A DNA stretch of 36,974 bases, taken from assembly GCA_002395925.1 (NCBI GenBank), contig DGVM01000146.1:1-36974 (forward strand), written 5' to 3'. Every line of letters starts with the position of its first letter. Position 1 is the first letter of the stretch. The position numbers were made by a program, and so were the translations under genes. This document shows, in pieces, positions 1-8,124 of this stretch. Origin of the DNA: Bacteroidales bacterium UBA4284. Lineage in GTDB: Bacteria; Bacteroidota; Bacteroidia; Bacteroidales; UBA932. The notes beneath the pieces were generated by a model. The model had not been told where the DNA came from and searched no databases. It saw only the letters and a list, made by a program, of their open reading frames with translations.

Positions 1-560
1 GCGGGACCGATGGAACGGGCGGGGTTGACGGAAGTGCCGGTCAGGTTGATGCAGACCAGGTGAACCAGGATCAGCGAGAGGCCGATTGCCAGTCCGGCGA
101 AGTTGCCTGCTCCCACCTTGCCGTCGGTTGTTCCCAGGACTACCAGGACGAAGATGAAGGTTGCGATAACCTCGACGAGGAATGCACCCCAGGGGCCTCC
201 GGCATTGACTACGCCGTTGGTGCCCAGTCCTCCGGTGAGGTCGGGGGCGGAAACTACGTTCACGAGGGCGAAAAGAACTGCACCTGCAACGATACCGCCG
301 ATGATCTGGCCGCACCAGTAGCCAAGGGCGTCTTTCCAGCTCATACGGCCGGAGAGTGCGAATGCGAGGGTGATGGCGGGATTGATGTGGCATCCGCTGA
401 TGCCGCCGATGGTGTATGCCATGGCGACTACTGCGAGACCGAAGGCAATGGCGGTGCCAACGACTCCTGCGGGAGTGTTACAGCCGAGGAACATGGCGGT
501 TCCGCAGCCAAGAAGGGTCAGCACGAAGGTGCCGATACATTCTGCAAAATACTTTTTCAT
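1..560 (-). CDS. aqpZ: Aquaporin Z-type water channel (3' end cut by window edge)
   Basis: Major intrinsic protein of the inner membrane that conducts water. Reading leftward from the ATG at 560, 186 codons are visible before the window edge, so the C-terminus is missing. Several hydrophobic segments are evident. The first NPA box is at about residues 60-62 in HINPAITLAF, and the second lies in TSVNPARSIGP at the edge. The His before the second half-helix (VHLVCINLTGTSVNPAR) and the Arg directly after NPA fit the narrow selectivity filter of water-specific AqpZ better than that of glycerol facilitators. It is divergent from serB, and a TATATTTG box lies 26 bp upstream of the start. Family assignment is secure; water rather than glycerol is an inference from the filter residues. 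Confidence 0.9.
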   Translation of the reverse strand, partial: MKKYFAECIGTFVLTLLGCGTAMFLGCNTPAGVVGTAIAFGLAVVAMAYTIGGISGCHINPAITLAFALSGRMSWKDALGYWCGQIIGGIVAGAVLFALVNVVSAPDLTGGLGTNGVVNAGGPWGAFLVEVIATFIFVLVVLGTTDGKVGAGNFAGLAIGLSLILVHLVCINLTGTSVNPARSIGP

Positions 561-586
561 GACGATTTACAATAATTTCAATGGTC

Positions 587-594
587 CAAATATA
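587..594 (-). promoter_or_regulatory. Bacteroidota -7 box for aqpZ
   Basis: On the minus strand this reads TATATTTG, a match to the TAnnTTTG -7 element of the Bacteroidota major sigma factor, 26 bp before the aqpZ ATG. No convincing -33 element was found at the expected distance. Confidence 0.55.
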
Positions 595-636
595 ACAAAA
601 ACCCCGATACGTTGTGCGCTTGAGGCAAAAAGTTCG

Positions 637-644
637 TACCTTTG
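637..644 (+). promoter_or_regulatory. Bacteroidota -7 box for serB
   Basis: TACCTTTG matches TAnnTTTG and ends 23 nt before the serB ATG at 668, leaving room for a short leader. The -33 region is weak. The match also argues against an upstream in-frame GTG start at 614, which would lie before the transcription start. Confidence 0.5.
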
Positions 645-667
645 GACCTCGTAAAAAACAGGCAAAA

Positions 668-1897
668 ATGGAATTTGAGCAAATACTCATACGCATATCC
701 GGCAAGGACCGTTCCGGCCTCACTGCCGACATAATGGGCATCCTGGCCCGCTACGACGCACAAATCTTGGATATTGGCCAGGCCGATATACACAGCTCCC
801 TGACCATGGGCATCCTGATCCGCATCGATGCCGCATCTTCCGGTACCGTCATGAAAGAGCTTCTCTTCAAGGCGACCGAACTGGGAGTTACCATAGGATT
901 CGCGCCTGTAAGCGACGACGAATACGAAGACTGGGTCGGCCGTCAGGGCAAGAACCGCTACATCCTCACCATCCTGGGCCGTAGCATAGGCGCAACCCAG
1001 ATAGAGGCTGCAGCCAAAGTCATTGCGGCCCATGGGCTCAATATCGACAACATACGCCGTCTTACCGGCCGCATGAGCCTTCGCAACCCCGTCAAAAACG
1101 TGCGTTCGTGCATAGAGTTCTCCGTGCGCGGCAACCTCACCGACAGGGGCGACCTCCAGTCGGAGCTCATGCGCCTGTCGCCCGAAATGGGCTTCGATTT
1201 CTCGCTGCAGCGCGACGACATGTACCGCCGCATGCGCCGGCTCATCTGCTTCGATATGGACTCCACCCTCATCCAGACGGAGTGCATCGACGAGCTTGCA
1301 GCGCGTCATGGCGTAGGGGAGCAGGTGGCTGCGATAACAGCTGCCGCCATGCGCGGAGAAATAGATTTCAAAGAGAGTTTCACACGCCGGGTCGCACTGC
1401 TCAAGGGGTTAGACGTCAGCGTGATGCAGGACATCGCCGAACACCTTCCCATTACCGAGGGAGTGGACCGCCTGATGTCGGTCCTCAAGACCTGCGGCTA
1501 CAGGATTGCCATCCTTTCCGGAGGGTTTACTTACTTCGGCGAATATCTGCAGCGCCGCTACGGCATCGATTATGTATATGCAAACGAGCTGGAAGTAGGG
1601 GAGGACGGCAAACTCACGGGGCGCTATATCGGCGAAGTCGTGGACGGCCGCCGCAAGGCAGACCTGCTGCGTCTCATCGCCCAGACAGAGAGAGTCAATC
1701 TCGCCCAGACAATTTCGGTGGGAGACGGTGCCAACGATCTTCCGATGCTTTCCACCGCCGGCCTCGGCATCGCGTTCCATGCCAAGCCCCGGGTAGTCGC
1801 AAACGCAAAACAATCCATCAACACCATAGGCATTGATGGAGTGCTTTATTTCCTTGGCTTCAAGGACACCTACCTCGGAGAACTAGGAAAAATGTAG
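668..1897 (+). CDS. serB: Phosphoserine phosphatase with N-terminal ACT domains
   Basis: Hydrolyses O-phosphoserine to serine, the last step of serine biosynthesis, in the cytoplasm. The 409-residue protein has two N-terminal ACT-like regulatory domains (roughly residues 1-80 and 95-180; the first contains SGKDRSGLTADI). A HAD phosphatase domain follows. The catalytic DMDST loop is at D196-T200 (nucleophile D196, acid/base D198), the motif II serine is S284 in LSGGFTYF, and the Mg-binding motif is GDGANDLPML at 352-361. The length fits the long ACT-fused SerB form. The ATG at 668 was chosen over the in-frame GTG at 614 because the ACT domain begins right after it and a -7 box lies between the two. 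A strong terminator follows directly. Confidence 0.93.
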   Translation: MEFEQILIRISGKDRSGLTADIMGILARYDAQILDIGQADIHSSLTMGILIRIDAASSGTVMKELLFKATELGVTIGFAPVSDDEYEDWVGRQGKNRYILTILGRSIGATQIEAAAKVIAAHGLNIDNIRRLTGRMSLRNPVKNVRSCIEFSVRGNLTDRGDLQSELMRLSPEMGFDFSLQRDDMYRRMRRLICFDMDSTLIQTECIDELAARHGVGEQVAAITAAAMRGEIDFKESFTRRVALLKGLDVSVMQDIAEHLPITEGVDRLMSVLKTCGYRIAILSGGFTYFGEYLQRRYGIDYVYANELEVGEDGKLTGRYIGEVVDGRRKADLLRLIAQTERVNLAQTISVGDGANDLPMLSTAGLGIAFHAKPRVVANAKQSINTIGIDGVLYFLGFKDTYLGELGKM

Positions 1898-1901
1898 AAA
1901 A

Positions 1902-1938
1902 ACGCCCCCGGCAGGAATCCTGACGGGGGCGTTTTTTT
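1902..1938. terminator. Bidirectional intrinsic terminator between serB and the NahK-like gene
   Basis: ACGCCCCCG (1902-1910) pairs with CGGGGGCGT (1924-1932). An inner CAGG/CCTG extension and a run of T on the plus strand follow, with an A-run before the hairpin serving the minus strand. It lies between convergent genes and can end transcription from both sides. Confidence 0.9.
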
Positions 1939-1948
1939 TAGGCGTCGT

Positions 1949-3016
1949 TTATAGGCTTGCTATATATTCTTTCATCTGGGGTACCTTGGCCATGGCGGCA
2001 TGGAACAGGGCCACCTGGTTGCGGGTTCTGACCAGGTTGTGGTCGGGGTACTTGATTTTGTAGTAGGTGTCGCCGTTGATGTAGTCGGCAAAGAAACGGA
2101 CCGCCTGCATGTAGGGGAAAAGGCATGCCGCATAGGGCAGGTTCTCAATCTCTACGGGGGTGAGGAACGATTTGGCCGATTCGAGGTAGCCGCGGGCAAA
2201 GGCCTCGAAGATATCCATCCTGAAATCGACCTTGTCCGCCGCCGGGTCGTCCTCGGCTACGGTGTTTGCCGCAGTACGCAGGAAATCGCCGAAGTCGGAA
2301 AAGACGAAAGACGGCATAAGTGTGTCCAAGTCTATGACGCACAGTATGTTGCCCGCTTCGTCGAACATCATGTTGTTGACCTTTGTATCGCAGTGGCAGA
2401 TGCGCTTGGGAAGGATGCCCTCGCGATACATGCGCTCGGCCTTGCACATTTCCTGCTCGAATGGAAGCAGGTCTGCAAGTATGGCCTTTACTTCGGGGTC
2501 TGCCATCCGGCCGGCAGCGTCTGCCTCTACTGCTTCGTGGAGCTGGCGGGCGCGAAGTTCCATGTTGTGGAAATCGGGAATGGTCTCGCCCAGTTTGTCG
2601 GGAATGTCGGAGAGCATGGCCTCAAAATTGCCGAACGCCTTTCCGGCGAAGTACGAATACTTGGGGTCAACGGTCTCGTAAGTGTATGCATCCTTGATGA
2701 ATACTGAGACTCTCCAATACTCCTTGCCGTCGGTCCAGTAGCTCTTGCCTGTCTCTTTGCAGGGAAGGAAGGTGAGGACCTTGCGGTCTATGTCGGGGTC
2801 GCCGGCGAGCTTTCGGCGTATGTGCGCCGTAGCGCAGTCGATGTTGTGCTGCAGGAGCTCGACGTCCTTGAAGATGGCGTTGTTTATCTTTTGGAGCACA
2901 TAATTGTCGGGGCCGTCGGTTGTGACCAGGAGGGTATCGTTGATGAGCCCGTTGCCGAGAGGTTTTATGCTAAGGACATTGCCTTTGATTTCGAAGTGTT
3001 TTACGATGTCATTCAT
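1949..3016 (-). CDS. APH-fold sugar kinase, N-acetylhexosamine 1-kinase (NahK)-like
   Basis: A 355-residue phosphotransferase of the aminoglycoside/choline kinase fold. The catalytic loop is HCDTKVNNMMFD with H208, D210 and N215, and the metal-binding motif is CVIDLDTLMP with D229. A second acidic cluster, FSDFGDFLR, follows. This loop and the length are what I remember of NahK, which phosphorylates GlcNAc or GalNAc at C1 with ATP; classical antibiotic kinases have a different loop context. There is no signal peptide, so it is cytoplasmic. It lies 35 bp downstream of an EamA transporter and is probably co-transcribed with it. A HexNAc 1-kinase would suit a window rich in GalNAc genes. Substrate is inferred; another sugar or an amino-alcohol kinase is possible. 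Confidence 0.65.
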   Translation of the reverse strand: MNDIVKHFEIKGNVLSIKPLGNGLINDTLLVTTDGPDNYVLQKINNAIFKDVELLQHNIDCATAHIRRKLAGDPDIDRKVLTFLPCKETGKSYWTDGKEYWRVSVFIKDAYTYETVDPKYSYFAGKAFGNFEAMLSDIPDKLGETIPDFHNMELRARQLHEAVEADAAGRMADPEVKAILADLLPFEQEMCKAERMYREGILPKRICHCDTKVNNMMFDEAGNILCVIDLDTLMPSFVFSDFGDFLRTAANTVAEDDPAADKVDFRMDIFEAFARGYLESAKSFLTPVEIENLPYAACLFPYMQAVRFFADYINGDTYYKIKYPDHNLVRTRNQVALFHAAMAKVPQMKEYIASL

Positions 3017-3051
3017 GGAGCGGTTAGTATCTTATCAAGCAAATTTAGCAA

Positions 3052-3918
3052 TTATTCGCGACTGAGCAACAGTACGCAGCTGATTGCCGAAACGATTCCT
3101 ATGATCTGGGCTATGGAAGGGAAATGGGCATAAAGCACCAGCGAAATGATGCAGCTTATTACCGGGGCGCAAGCGTCTGCAAGCGGAGCTACTACCATCG
3201 CCTTGCCGTAGCGGTTGGCGTAAACCAGGGTGTAGGCGCCTATTGCATTGAGTATCTGCACACAGAAGGTGAACCAGGGGCCGTTCCAGCCCATGTTGAT
3301 GCTCTGGCTGAAATCGGTCATGGCAAGTGCTATCGGAGTAAGCACCAGGCCAGAAATCGCCATATAGATAAATACGCTTTCGGCGTCGGGAGCGTAATTG
3401 TTGGCGAGTTTCATGATAAGCGCCTGGATGCCCCAGAAAACAAAGACGACGCCTGCGAACAGAATCCAAATCCAGCTGCTTACGGCCTCGTCGCTCTTGC
3501 CCGAAAGGGAGAAGCAGATTATTGCAACAAACGCCAGGGCTATACCCAGCAGGCCCGCCTTGCTCACCCTCTCCTTCAAGAAAAGGGCGGACAGGATGAC
3601 GGTTATGATGGGAGCCACGGAAATCATCGGCACCACCAGATAACCCGGACCATACTTAAGTGCCTGGAACAGGGCGAGCTGTCCTCCGGCTCCGAGCAGT
3701 CCCACACCCATTCCGAGCAGGATGCTCTTGGGCCGCACGTCCAGTTTGAACTTGATGTTTGCAAGCGCTACAAGTGCGCAGGGGACCATGCTGATCGCCC
3801 ATACAACATATGTGAGCGTGGCGGGGAAGTCCGGCTGGTCGGAAAAGGCGCCCCATACGCCCCAGGTGACCATCGTCACCAGGGCGTACAGGAGCCAGTT
3901 GTGTTTCTTCTGTGTCAT
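3052..3918 (-). CDS. EamA/DMT-family transporter
   Basis: A 288-residue integral membrane protein with about ten hydrophobic segments arranged as two EamA repeats (roughly residues 8-140 and 150-285), the usual size for drug/metabolite transporter superfamily carriers. The repeat signature with a glutamate loop (LFLKERVSKAGLLGIALA) is visible near the end of the first repeat. It is probably the first gene of a two-gene unit with the NahK-like kinase. A TAACTTTG box ends only 5 nt before the ATG. The cargo cannot be read from sequence; the kinase partner makes a sugar or amino sugar the first guess. Confidence 0.8.
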   Translation of the reverse strand: MTQKKHNWLLYALVTMVTWGVWGAFSDQPDFPATLTYVVWAISMVPCALVALANIKFKLDVRPKSILLGMGVGLLGAGGQLALFQALKYGPGYLVVPMISVAPIITVILSALFLKERVSKAGLLGIALAFVAIICFSLSGKSDEAVSSWIWILFAGVVFVFWGIQALIMKLANNYAPDAESVFIYMAISGLVLTPIALAMTDFSQSINMGWNGPWFTFCVQILNAIGAYTLVYANRYGKAMVVAPLADACAPVISCIISLVLYAHFPSIAQIIGIVSAISCVLLLSRE

Positions 3919-3923
3919 TAGAA

Positions 3924-3931
3924 CAAAGTTA
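3924..3931 (-). promoter_or_regulatory. -7 box directly upstream of the EamA gene
   Basis: On the minus strand TAACTTTG is followed by TTCTA and then the ATG. With a transcription start about 5-7 nt after the box, the mRNA would begin at or beside the start codon, so it would be leaderless or nearly so. Confidence 0.55.
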
Positions 3932-3963
3932 CTAATAACTTTTGAATTGCCTAATAAAAAATT

Positions 3964-5388
3964 TTAGGGGAGCGTTACGCTGAGCGGAGCCTGCCAGCGG
4001 GCAGGGGCGATGCCGATCGCGTCGGACTTACCCTGCCAGGCGCCACCCTCGAACCACTGCTGGGTTATGTACATGCCGATGATTGCCGAAGAGCCGGCGA
4101 GTTCGGGGAATGCCGAGCGTGTGACTGCGATTTCGTAGCAGAGGAGGTCGCCGTGCTCTACTGCCGTGGGCTTGGTCAGATTGCTGTTCCAATGGTAGTA
4201 CCTGGCATTGTTGCCGGTCTTCATCCATGCTTCGATTTTGCTCTCGAATACTGCCGTCCATCCCCAGAAGGATTTACCTTCGGTGGCGCTGCCGGAGCCG
4301 ATGTAGAGCTGGGAGCAGTTGGCATACTCGTATGCTACATTGTCGTACAATGCATCCTTCTTTACCTCAAGGTAAACGTAGAGCCTGTCGGCGTCTGCGG
4401 TGGCTTTCATCTGCACGATGGCGTCGAGACCGGCCTCGGAGTCACCGGCAGTAGCGGCCGTAACAGACTCCCAGTCAATGCCATAGGCGGAAGGGAAGCT
4501 CCATGCGGTGGCTCCTGCAATCTTGATGGAAGGTATGACTATGATGCTTCCGAGGCTGCCGGCGCTCTCGGCGGGGAGTCCGTTCTTCGCCTTTGCGCTG
4601 TAAAGGGTCGCATCGGAACCGGCATCGGTCAGCAGTATCTCGGGTATGAAGGAGGTGCCGTCCCATGCGGGTATGGGGACATAGAAACTTGCCTTGCCGC
4701 CGCTTACGTTCTGTGTGAAGGTGATGGAAGACGTACCCTCAGCAGCCCACTTGGGAGACCAGTAGAGGTAGTATCCGCCGACCTTGCAGTCGAATGTACC
4801 GGAGAGTGCGTGGGTGTTCTGTGCCGTAACCTTGAATTTAACCTTTTCTGTCTCTGCAGGAATATTGTGGAACGAGAACTTGACTACTGAGCACATGGGC
4901 TTGAATACAAAGACGTTGTCTGCGTCTCCGAGGGCGGCGAGGGGAATGTTTGCGGAAACGCCTCCTGCAGTGAAATCAACTGCGGCGGGAACTACGAAGC
5001 TCACAGGCTTTTCGGCGCCGCTGGTATAGGCGTGTCCGTCATTTGCCGGATAGAGCGCGTACTTGTTGCCGTCTGCGGCTCCGAGCGTGTATCCGTTGGT
5101 GATGTTTCCCTTGAAGGTGGTGGAAGCACCTGCCGCCTGTGCGGTCAGAGTGAAGAACTTGTCGGTGGTGCCGTCGCTGAACAGGACGGAAATCTTGTCT
5201 CCGGCGCTCCAGGAGAAGTATTTGTCGTCCTCGTAAGAGGTCTTGGTGCCGATATTGTCTGCGGACGCCGTAAGCGTGAACTCATAAAAACCATCTTTTG
5301 CGGGTGCTGAAGGGGCGAGTTCCTTTTTGCAGCCTGCCAGTGCCACTGTGGCGGCAAGCGCTATGAGTAAAAATCCTTTGTGTGCCAT
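3964..5388 (-). CDS. Secreted lipoprotein: fimbrillin-like N-terminal module plus beta-rich C-terminal domain
   Basis: A 474-residue lipoprotein with lipobox LAGC near residue 19, exported to the outer membrane. Residues about 35-285 form a module containing TKTSYEDDKYFSWSAGDKI and SVLFSDGTTDKF, a pattern typical of Bacteroidales fimbrillin-like (Mfa-like) domains. The same module opens the protein encoded at 5543-7714, with close sequence similarity. The C-terminal ~180 residues differ. They contain MKATADADRLYVYLEVKKD and resemble CBM9/DOMON-type sugar-binding domains such as those at 10096 and 11273, but this is a weak call. It lies 2 bp downstream of the 46-residue ORF and ends the leftward gene set. 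Its role is probably binding at the cell surface; no enzyme motif is seen. Confidence 0.7.
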   Translation of the reverse strand: MAHKGFLLIALAATVALAGCKKELAPSAPAKDGFYEFTLTASADNIGTKTSYEDDKYFSWSAGDKISVLFSDGTTDKFFTLTAQAAGASTTFKGNITNGYTLGAADGNKYALYPANDGHAYTSGAEKPVSFVVPAAVDFTAGGVSANIPLAALGDADNVFVFKPMCSVVKFSFHNIPAETEKVKFKVTAQNTHALSGTFDCKVGGYYLYWSPKWAAEGTSSITFTQNVSGGKASFYVPIPAWDGTSFIPEILLTDAGSDATLYSAKAKNGLPAESAGSLGSIIVIPSIKIAGATAWSFPSAYGIDWESVTAATAGDSEAGLDAIVQMKATADADRLYVYLEVKKDALYDNVAYEYANCSQLYIGSGSATEGKSFWGWTAVFESKIEAWMKTGNNARYYHWNSNLTKPTAVEHGDLLCYEIAVTRSAFPELAGSSAIIGMYITQQWFEGGAWQGKSDAIGIAPARWQAPLSVTLP

Positions 5389-5390
5389 AG

Positions 5391-5531
5391 CTAGAAAATA
5401 TCGTTATAATCGACAACAAGAGGATCGCCGTAATCCTGTCCGGAGGCATCTAAGCTGCCGGAGGCGAGAAGCATTTCCCACGGAATCAGTTCCACCGGGG
5501 ACGAGTCTGGTTTGATGTAATTGAACTTCAT
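5391..5531 (-). CDS. 46-residue micro-protein between two secreted lipoproteins
   Basis: A short frame runs from ATG (5531) to TAG (5391-5393). It begins MKFNYIKPDSSPVELI, has LLASGSLDASGQDYGD in the middle and ends VVDYNDIF. It fills the gap between its neighbours almost exactly: 11 bp after the upstream stop and 2 bp before the next ATG. No signal peptide or membrane helix is apparent. Very short proteins of this style (MKxxYxxP start, LLA(S/G)S core, acidic Gly/Asp tail) are, from memory, frequent next to fimbrillin-like and SusD-like genes in Bacteroidales and have no known function. Position and style argue that it is real; nothing shows what it does. Confidence 0.6.
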   Translation of the reverse strand: MKFNYIKPDSSPVELIPWEMLLASGSLDASGQDYGDPLVVDYNDIF

Positions 5532-5542
5532 AATTTTAGATG

Positions 5543-7714
5543 TTATTTGATATTGAATGAATACAGGAGGTTGAGGCCCGTCTCCTCATCCCATACGCCT
5601 TCGTTGGCAAGCTGTATGGAGAATCTGGGGTCGGTTGCAAGGGAGGCGTCCGCGTCGGGGAGCGCCAGGTGCAGCTGCAGTTTGCCTGTGGCGGACGCGG
5701 GCAGGGTTATGCTTTTCTCGATGGTGAACACACCCTCGTCGGGCTGCCAGCTGCGAGGGTCGGAGCCGAGAGGCCAGCGGGCAAGTTCGCTTCCGGCGGA
5801 GCCGGTAAGGACGAGATAGGCGCTGCGAGGATTCATGGGTGCGGCGAATCCCTTGTTGCTTAGCTTCAGAATGACTTTCATTTCGCCGCCCCTGGCGGGG
5901 GACTCGGTGAACGAGCCTTCGCTGAGGACGAGGCGGTATCCCAGCCGCATTTCGACCTCGTCGCTGCATCCTTCCGTCCTCCAGAGTTTGAGGACGTCGG
6001 AATGGTAGCCGCTGTTGAGGTAGGTCCAGTGGTAGGCGGCAAGCTCGGACAGTGTGCCGGGAATGCTTCCGGAGCCGTCGCAGTGGCAATAATCGGATAC
6101 GGCGCAGGTTTCTCCGCCCATTATGGTATATTTGGTGTCGGCCTTCCAGAAACTGCGTTCGGCATCGGTGTGGAAGGTGCCCTTGTCGTTGGACGAAGCT
6201 ACGAAACAGTCGTTGTGGGCTGCGACGCGCGAGCGGTCGAAGCCATCGTGGGCGGTGGCGGCAGTGAGCGCATCGGACGTGCCCAGACCGAGCAGCTTGA
6301 GCTTGAAGTTAGGAGTGCGTACCTGCACCTGCCGGCTTGCGGGCATGGCGTCAAGCAAGGCCTTGAGCACACGCTTGCGAGGCTGGTAGTCGGCGTCGCT
6401 CGACGGATTCATTACGAAGTTGTCGGTGTAGTACCATTCGCCCCAGGAGCCGATGAACCCGGCCTGCAGTACAAAAATGACGTCGGAGTAACTTTGGAGG
6501 AGCGGCTTAATCTGCGCTATATGCCGCATGACCCAGGTCTCGGTGGCGTCCCAAGGGTGGTCGTTGTCGTTGTAATTGTCCTTGTAGGCGAACCTCAGAA
6601 TGCATTTCATACCTCCCGACCTGAGCGCCTTGAAGTTGTTCTCGATAAGCCGCAGATAGGACTGCGATATGTCGGACGCCATAAAGTCGGTAAGATAGAA
6701 CTCAAGAAGAATCAGCGACTTGCCGGAATACCGGGCGGAACGCATCTTGCTCTCCGTTACAGGCGAATCGGAGGCGCTGCGGAAGCTTTGGGATACGTAA
6801 TAGCCCCTCTCGGGGTTGATCGTCTCGTCCGTGCTTTCGGTGTACGAGACGCTTGTGAGAGCGCCGCTGCCGGAACCGGGAGAGCAGTCGATTGAAGGGA
6901 CTACGATTACTCGGCCCAGAGATGCGTTAGCTTCGGTGGGGAAGCCCTGCTTAGCGTCTGCAGAATAGATGACGGTGCCGTCGGAGGCGTCGCAGAGCCT
7001 GATGGACGGAATGAATTTGCTGACGTTCCAGGCGCTTACCGGCACATAGAAGGATGCAGCCCCTTCGGAACTGTCGCAGGTGTAGCTGATGCTCCGCTCG
7101 GCGGAAGCGTCGCCGACGGACCTGGGAGACCAGTACAGGCAGAATCCGCCTTCGCGGCAAGGGAAAACACCCGACAGCGCGTGGCTGTACTGGTTGCTCA
7201 CGGTAAACGTGACCCTGCTTGCCTGCAGACCGGTGAAACTGAATTTCACGGCGGAGCACATAGGCGAGAATACGAATGAATCGTCACCAGTGCCAAGAGC
7301 CGCCAAGGGAATATTTGCCCCGGGACTGTCGATGACGGGGCTTTGGCTGTAATATACGGTGCCGTCTTTGTAAGAATGGCCTCCGGCGGGATAAAGTGCC
7401 CATTTCTTGCCGTCTGCAGCTCCGAGGGAGAATCCGCTGTCGATAGTGCCCCGAAACTTTGCCGTCCTGCCGCTGCTGGAGGTGGTGAGAGTGTAGAAGC
7501 GGTCTGTCGTACCGTTGTGGAACAGTACCGATATGCAGTCCCCGGGGGTCCAGCTGAAAGTCTTGTCGTCCGCGTATGAGGTGCGGGTCGCATCGTCCCG
7601 GGTGCCGGCCTCGAGAACAAATTCATACGTGGACCGTCCGGCGTCGGGATTGACGCCGGTGCAGGCCAGTGGAAACCACAAAAGCGGCACAAGTATGCGG
7701 AGGGCCTTGTTCAT
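5543..7714 (-). CDS. Secreted lipoprotein: fimbrillin-like module + DUF4874 + DUF4832
   Basis: A 723-residue lipoprotein (lipobox PLAC near residue 18). Residues about 28-285 repeat the fimbrillin-like module of the protein at 3964-5388 (TRTSYADDKTFSWTPGDCI; GAADGKKWALYPA). From N300 (NPERGYY) a DUF4874 domain runs to GFIGSWGEWYYT, with E426 in the WGEWY motif. DUF4832 follows (FWKADTKYTIMGGETCAVSD) to the C-terminus, which ends in a beta-sandwich-like region. The DUF4874/4832 half is paralogous to the protein at 13597-15252. The fold looks like a TIM barrel and the conserved Glu would suit a hydrolase, but no activity is known to me. The start codon overlaps the stop of the upstream gene (TAATG), so translation is probably coupled. 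Confidence 0.8.
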   Translation of the reverse strand: MNKALRILVPLLWFPLACTGVNPDAGRSTYEFVLEAGTRDDATRTSYADDKTFSWTPGDCISVLFHNGTTDRFYTLTTSSSGRTAKFRGTIDSGFSLGAADGKKWALYPAGGHSYKDGTVYYSQSPVIDSPGANIPLAALGTGDDSFVFSPMCSAVKFSFTGLQASRVTFTVSNQYSHALSGVFPCREGGFCLYWSPRSVGDASAERSISYTCDSSEGAASFYVPVSAWNVSKFIPSIRLCDASDGTVIYSADAKQGFPTEANASLGRVIVVPSIDCSPGSGSGALTSVSYTESTDETINPERGYYVSQSFRSASDSPVTESKMRSARYSGKSLILLEFYLTDFMASDISQSYLRLIENNFKALRSGGMKCILRFAYKDNYNDNDHPWDATETWVMRHIAQIKPLLQSYSDVIFVLQAGFIGSWGEWYYTDNFVMNPSSDADYQPRKRVLKALLDAMPASRQVQVRTPNFKLKLLGLGTSDALTAATAHDGFDRSRVAAHNDCFVASSNDKGTFHTDAERSFWKADTKYTIMGGETCAVSDYCHCDGSGSIPGTLSELAAYHWTYLNSGYHSDVLKLWRTEGCSDEVEMRLGYRLVLSEGSFTESPARGGEMKVILKLSNKGFAAPMNPRSAYLVLTGSAGSELARWPLGSDPRSWQPDEGVFTIEKSITLPASATGKLQLHLALPDADASLATDPRFSIQLANEGVWDEETGLNLLYSFNIK

Positions 7715-8112
7715 TACATTCTCTCCCGGAAAAAGGCTTTGTACTTTCCCGCCCAGTCGGATGGGATTTCGTGCTGCTTGTCGGGGGCGGAGACTATCTT
7801 TTCGGGGGATATACCGAAAACGAAATCTTTGCCGATCTTACCGTTTACGTAGCAGGCCGCCCTGTAGAAGCCGGGCTCCAGGTCGGAATCGATGGTGAGT
7901 GAGAAGTCGTTGTCTCCGGGAGCTGCTTCGAAAGACTTCTCTACAGTGAGTATCTTGACTTTCTGGTCGGTAGATATCCGTAGCTTGGTATCGGCCGTGG
8001 CGGCTACATCAGGCTCATCCGGCTTCTTCACGCACGAGACTGCGCCGAGCAATCCCGTGATTGCAACGGCGGTGAGGATAGCGGAAAAGCGTTTGAAAAA
8101 AGCCCTTAACAT
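7714..8112 (-). CDS. Small lipoprotein resembling the N-terminal domain of acetylxylan-esterase-like proteins
   Basis: A 132-residue lipoprotein (lipobox AVSC near residue 27). I used the ATG at 8112; an in-frame TTG at 8124 would only lengthen the signal peptide. The mature part ends in GFYRAACYVNGKIGKDFVFG, PEKIVSAPDKQHEIPSDW and a last line AGKYKAFF. From memory this is the beta-sandwich and linker that normally precede the catalytic alpha/beta-hydrolase domain of Bacteroidales acetylxylan-esterase-like proteins, where the linker is followed by a (D)FDxFW-like helix. Here translation stops at that point and the catalytic domain is absent. The TAATG overlap with the next gene suggests it is still translated. 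It could be a decayed gene kept for coupling, or a stand-alone binding domain. Confidence 0.6.
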   Translation of the reverse strand: MLRAFFKRFSAILTAVAITGLLGAVSCVKKPDEPDVAATADTKLRISTDQKVKILTVEKSFEAAPGDNDFSLTIDSDLEPGFYRAACYVNGKIGKDFVFGISPEKIVSAPDKQHEIPSDWAGKYKAFFRERM

Positions 8113-8124
8113 AGTTCCATACAA

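Noticed and set aside
614..667. In-frame GTG start 18 codons upstream of serB
   Set aside because: The ACT domain starts right after the ATG at 668, and the -7 box lies between the two, so the extra codons would be upstream of the transcription start.
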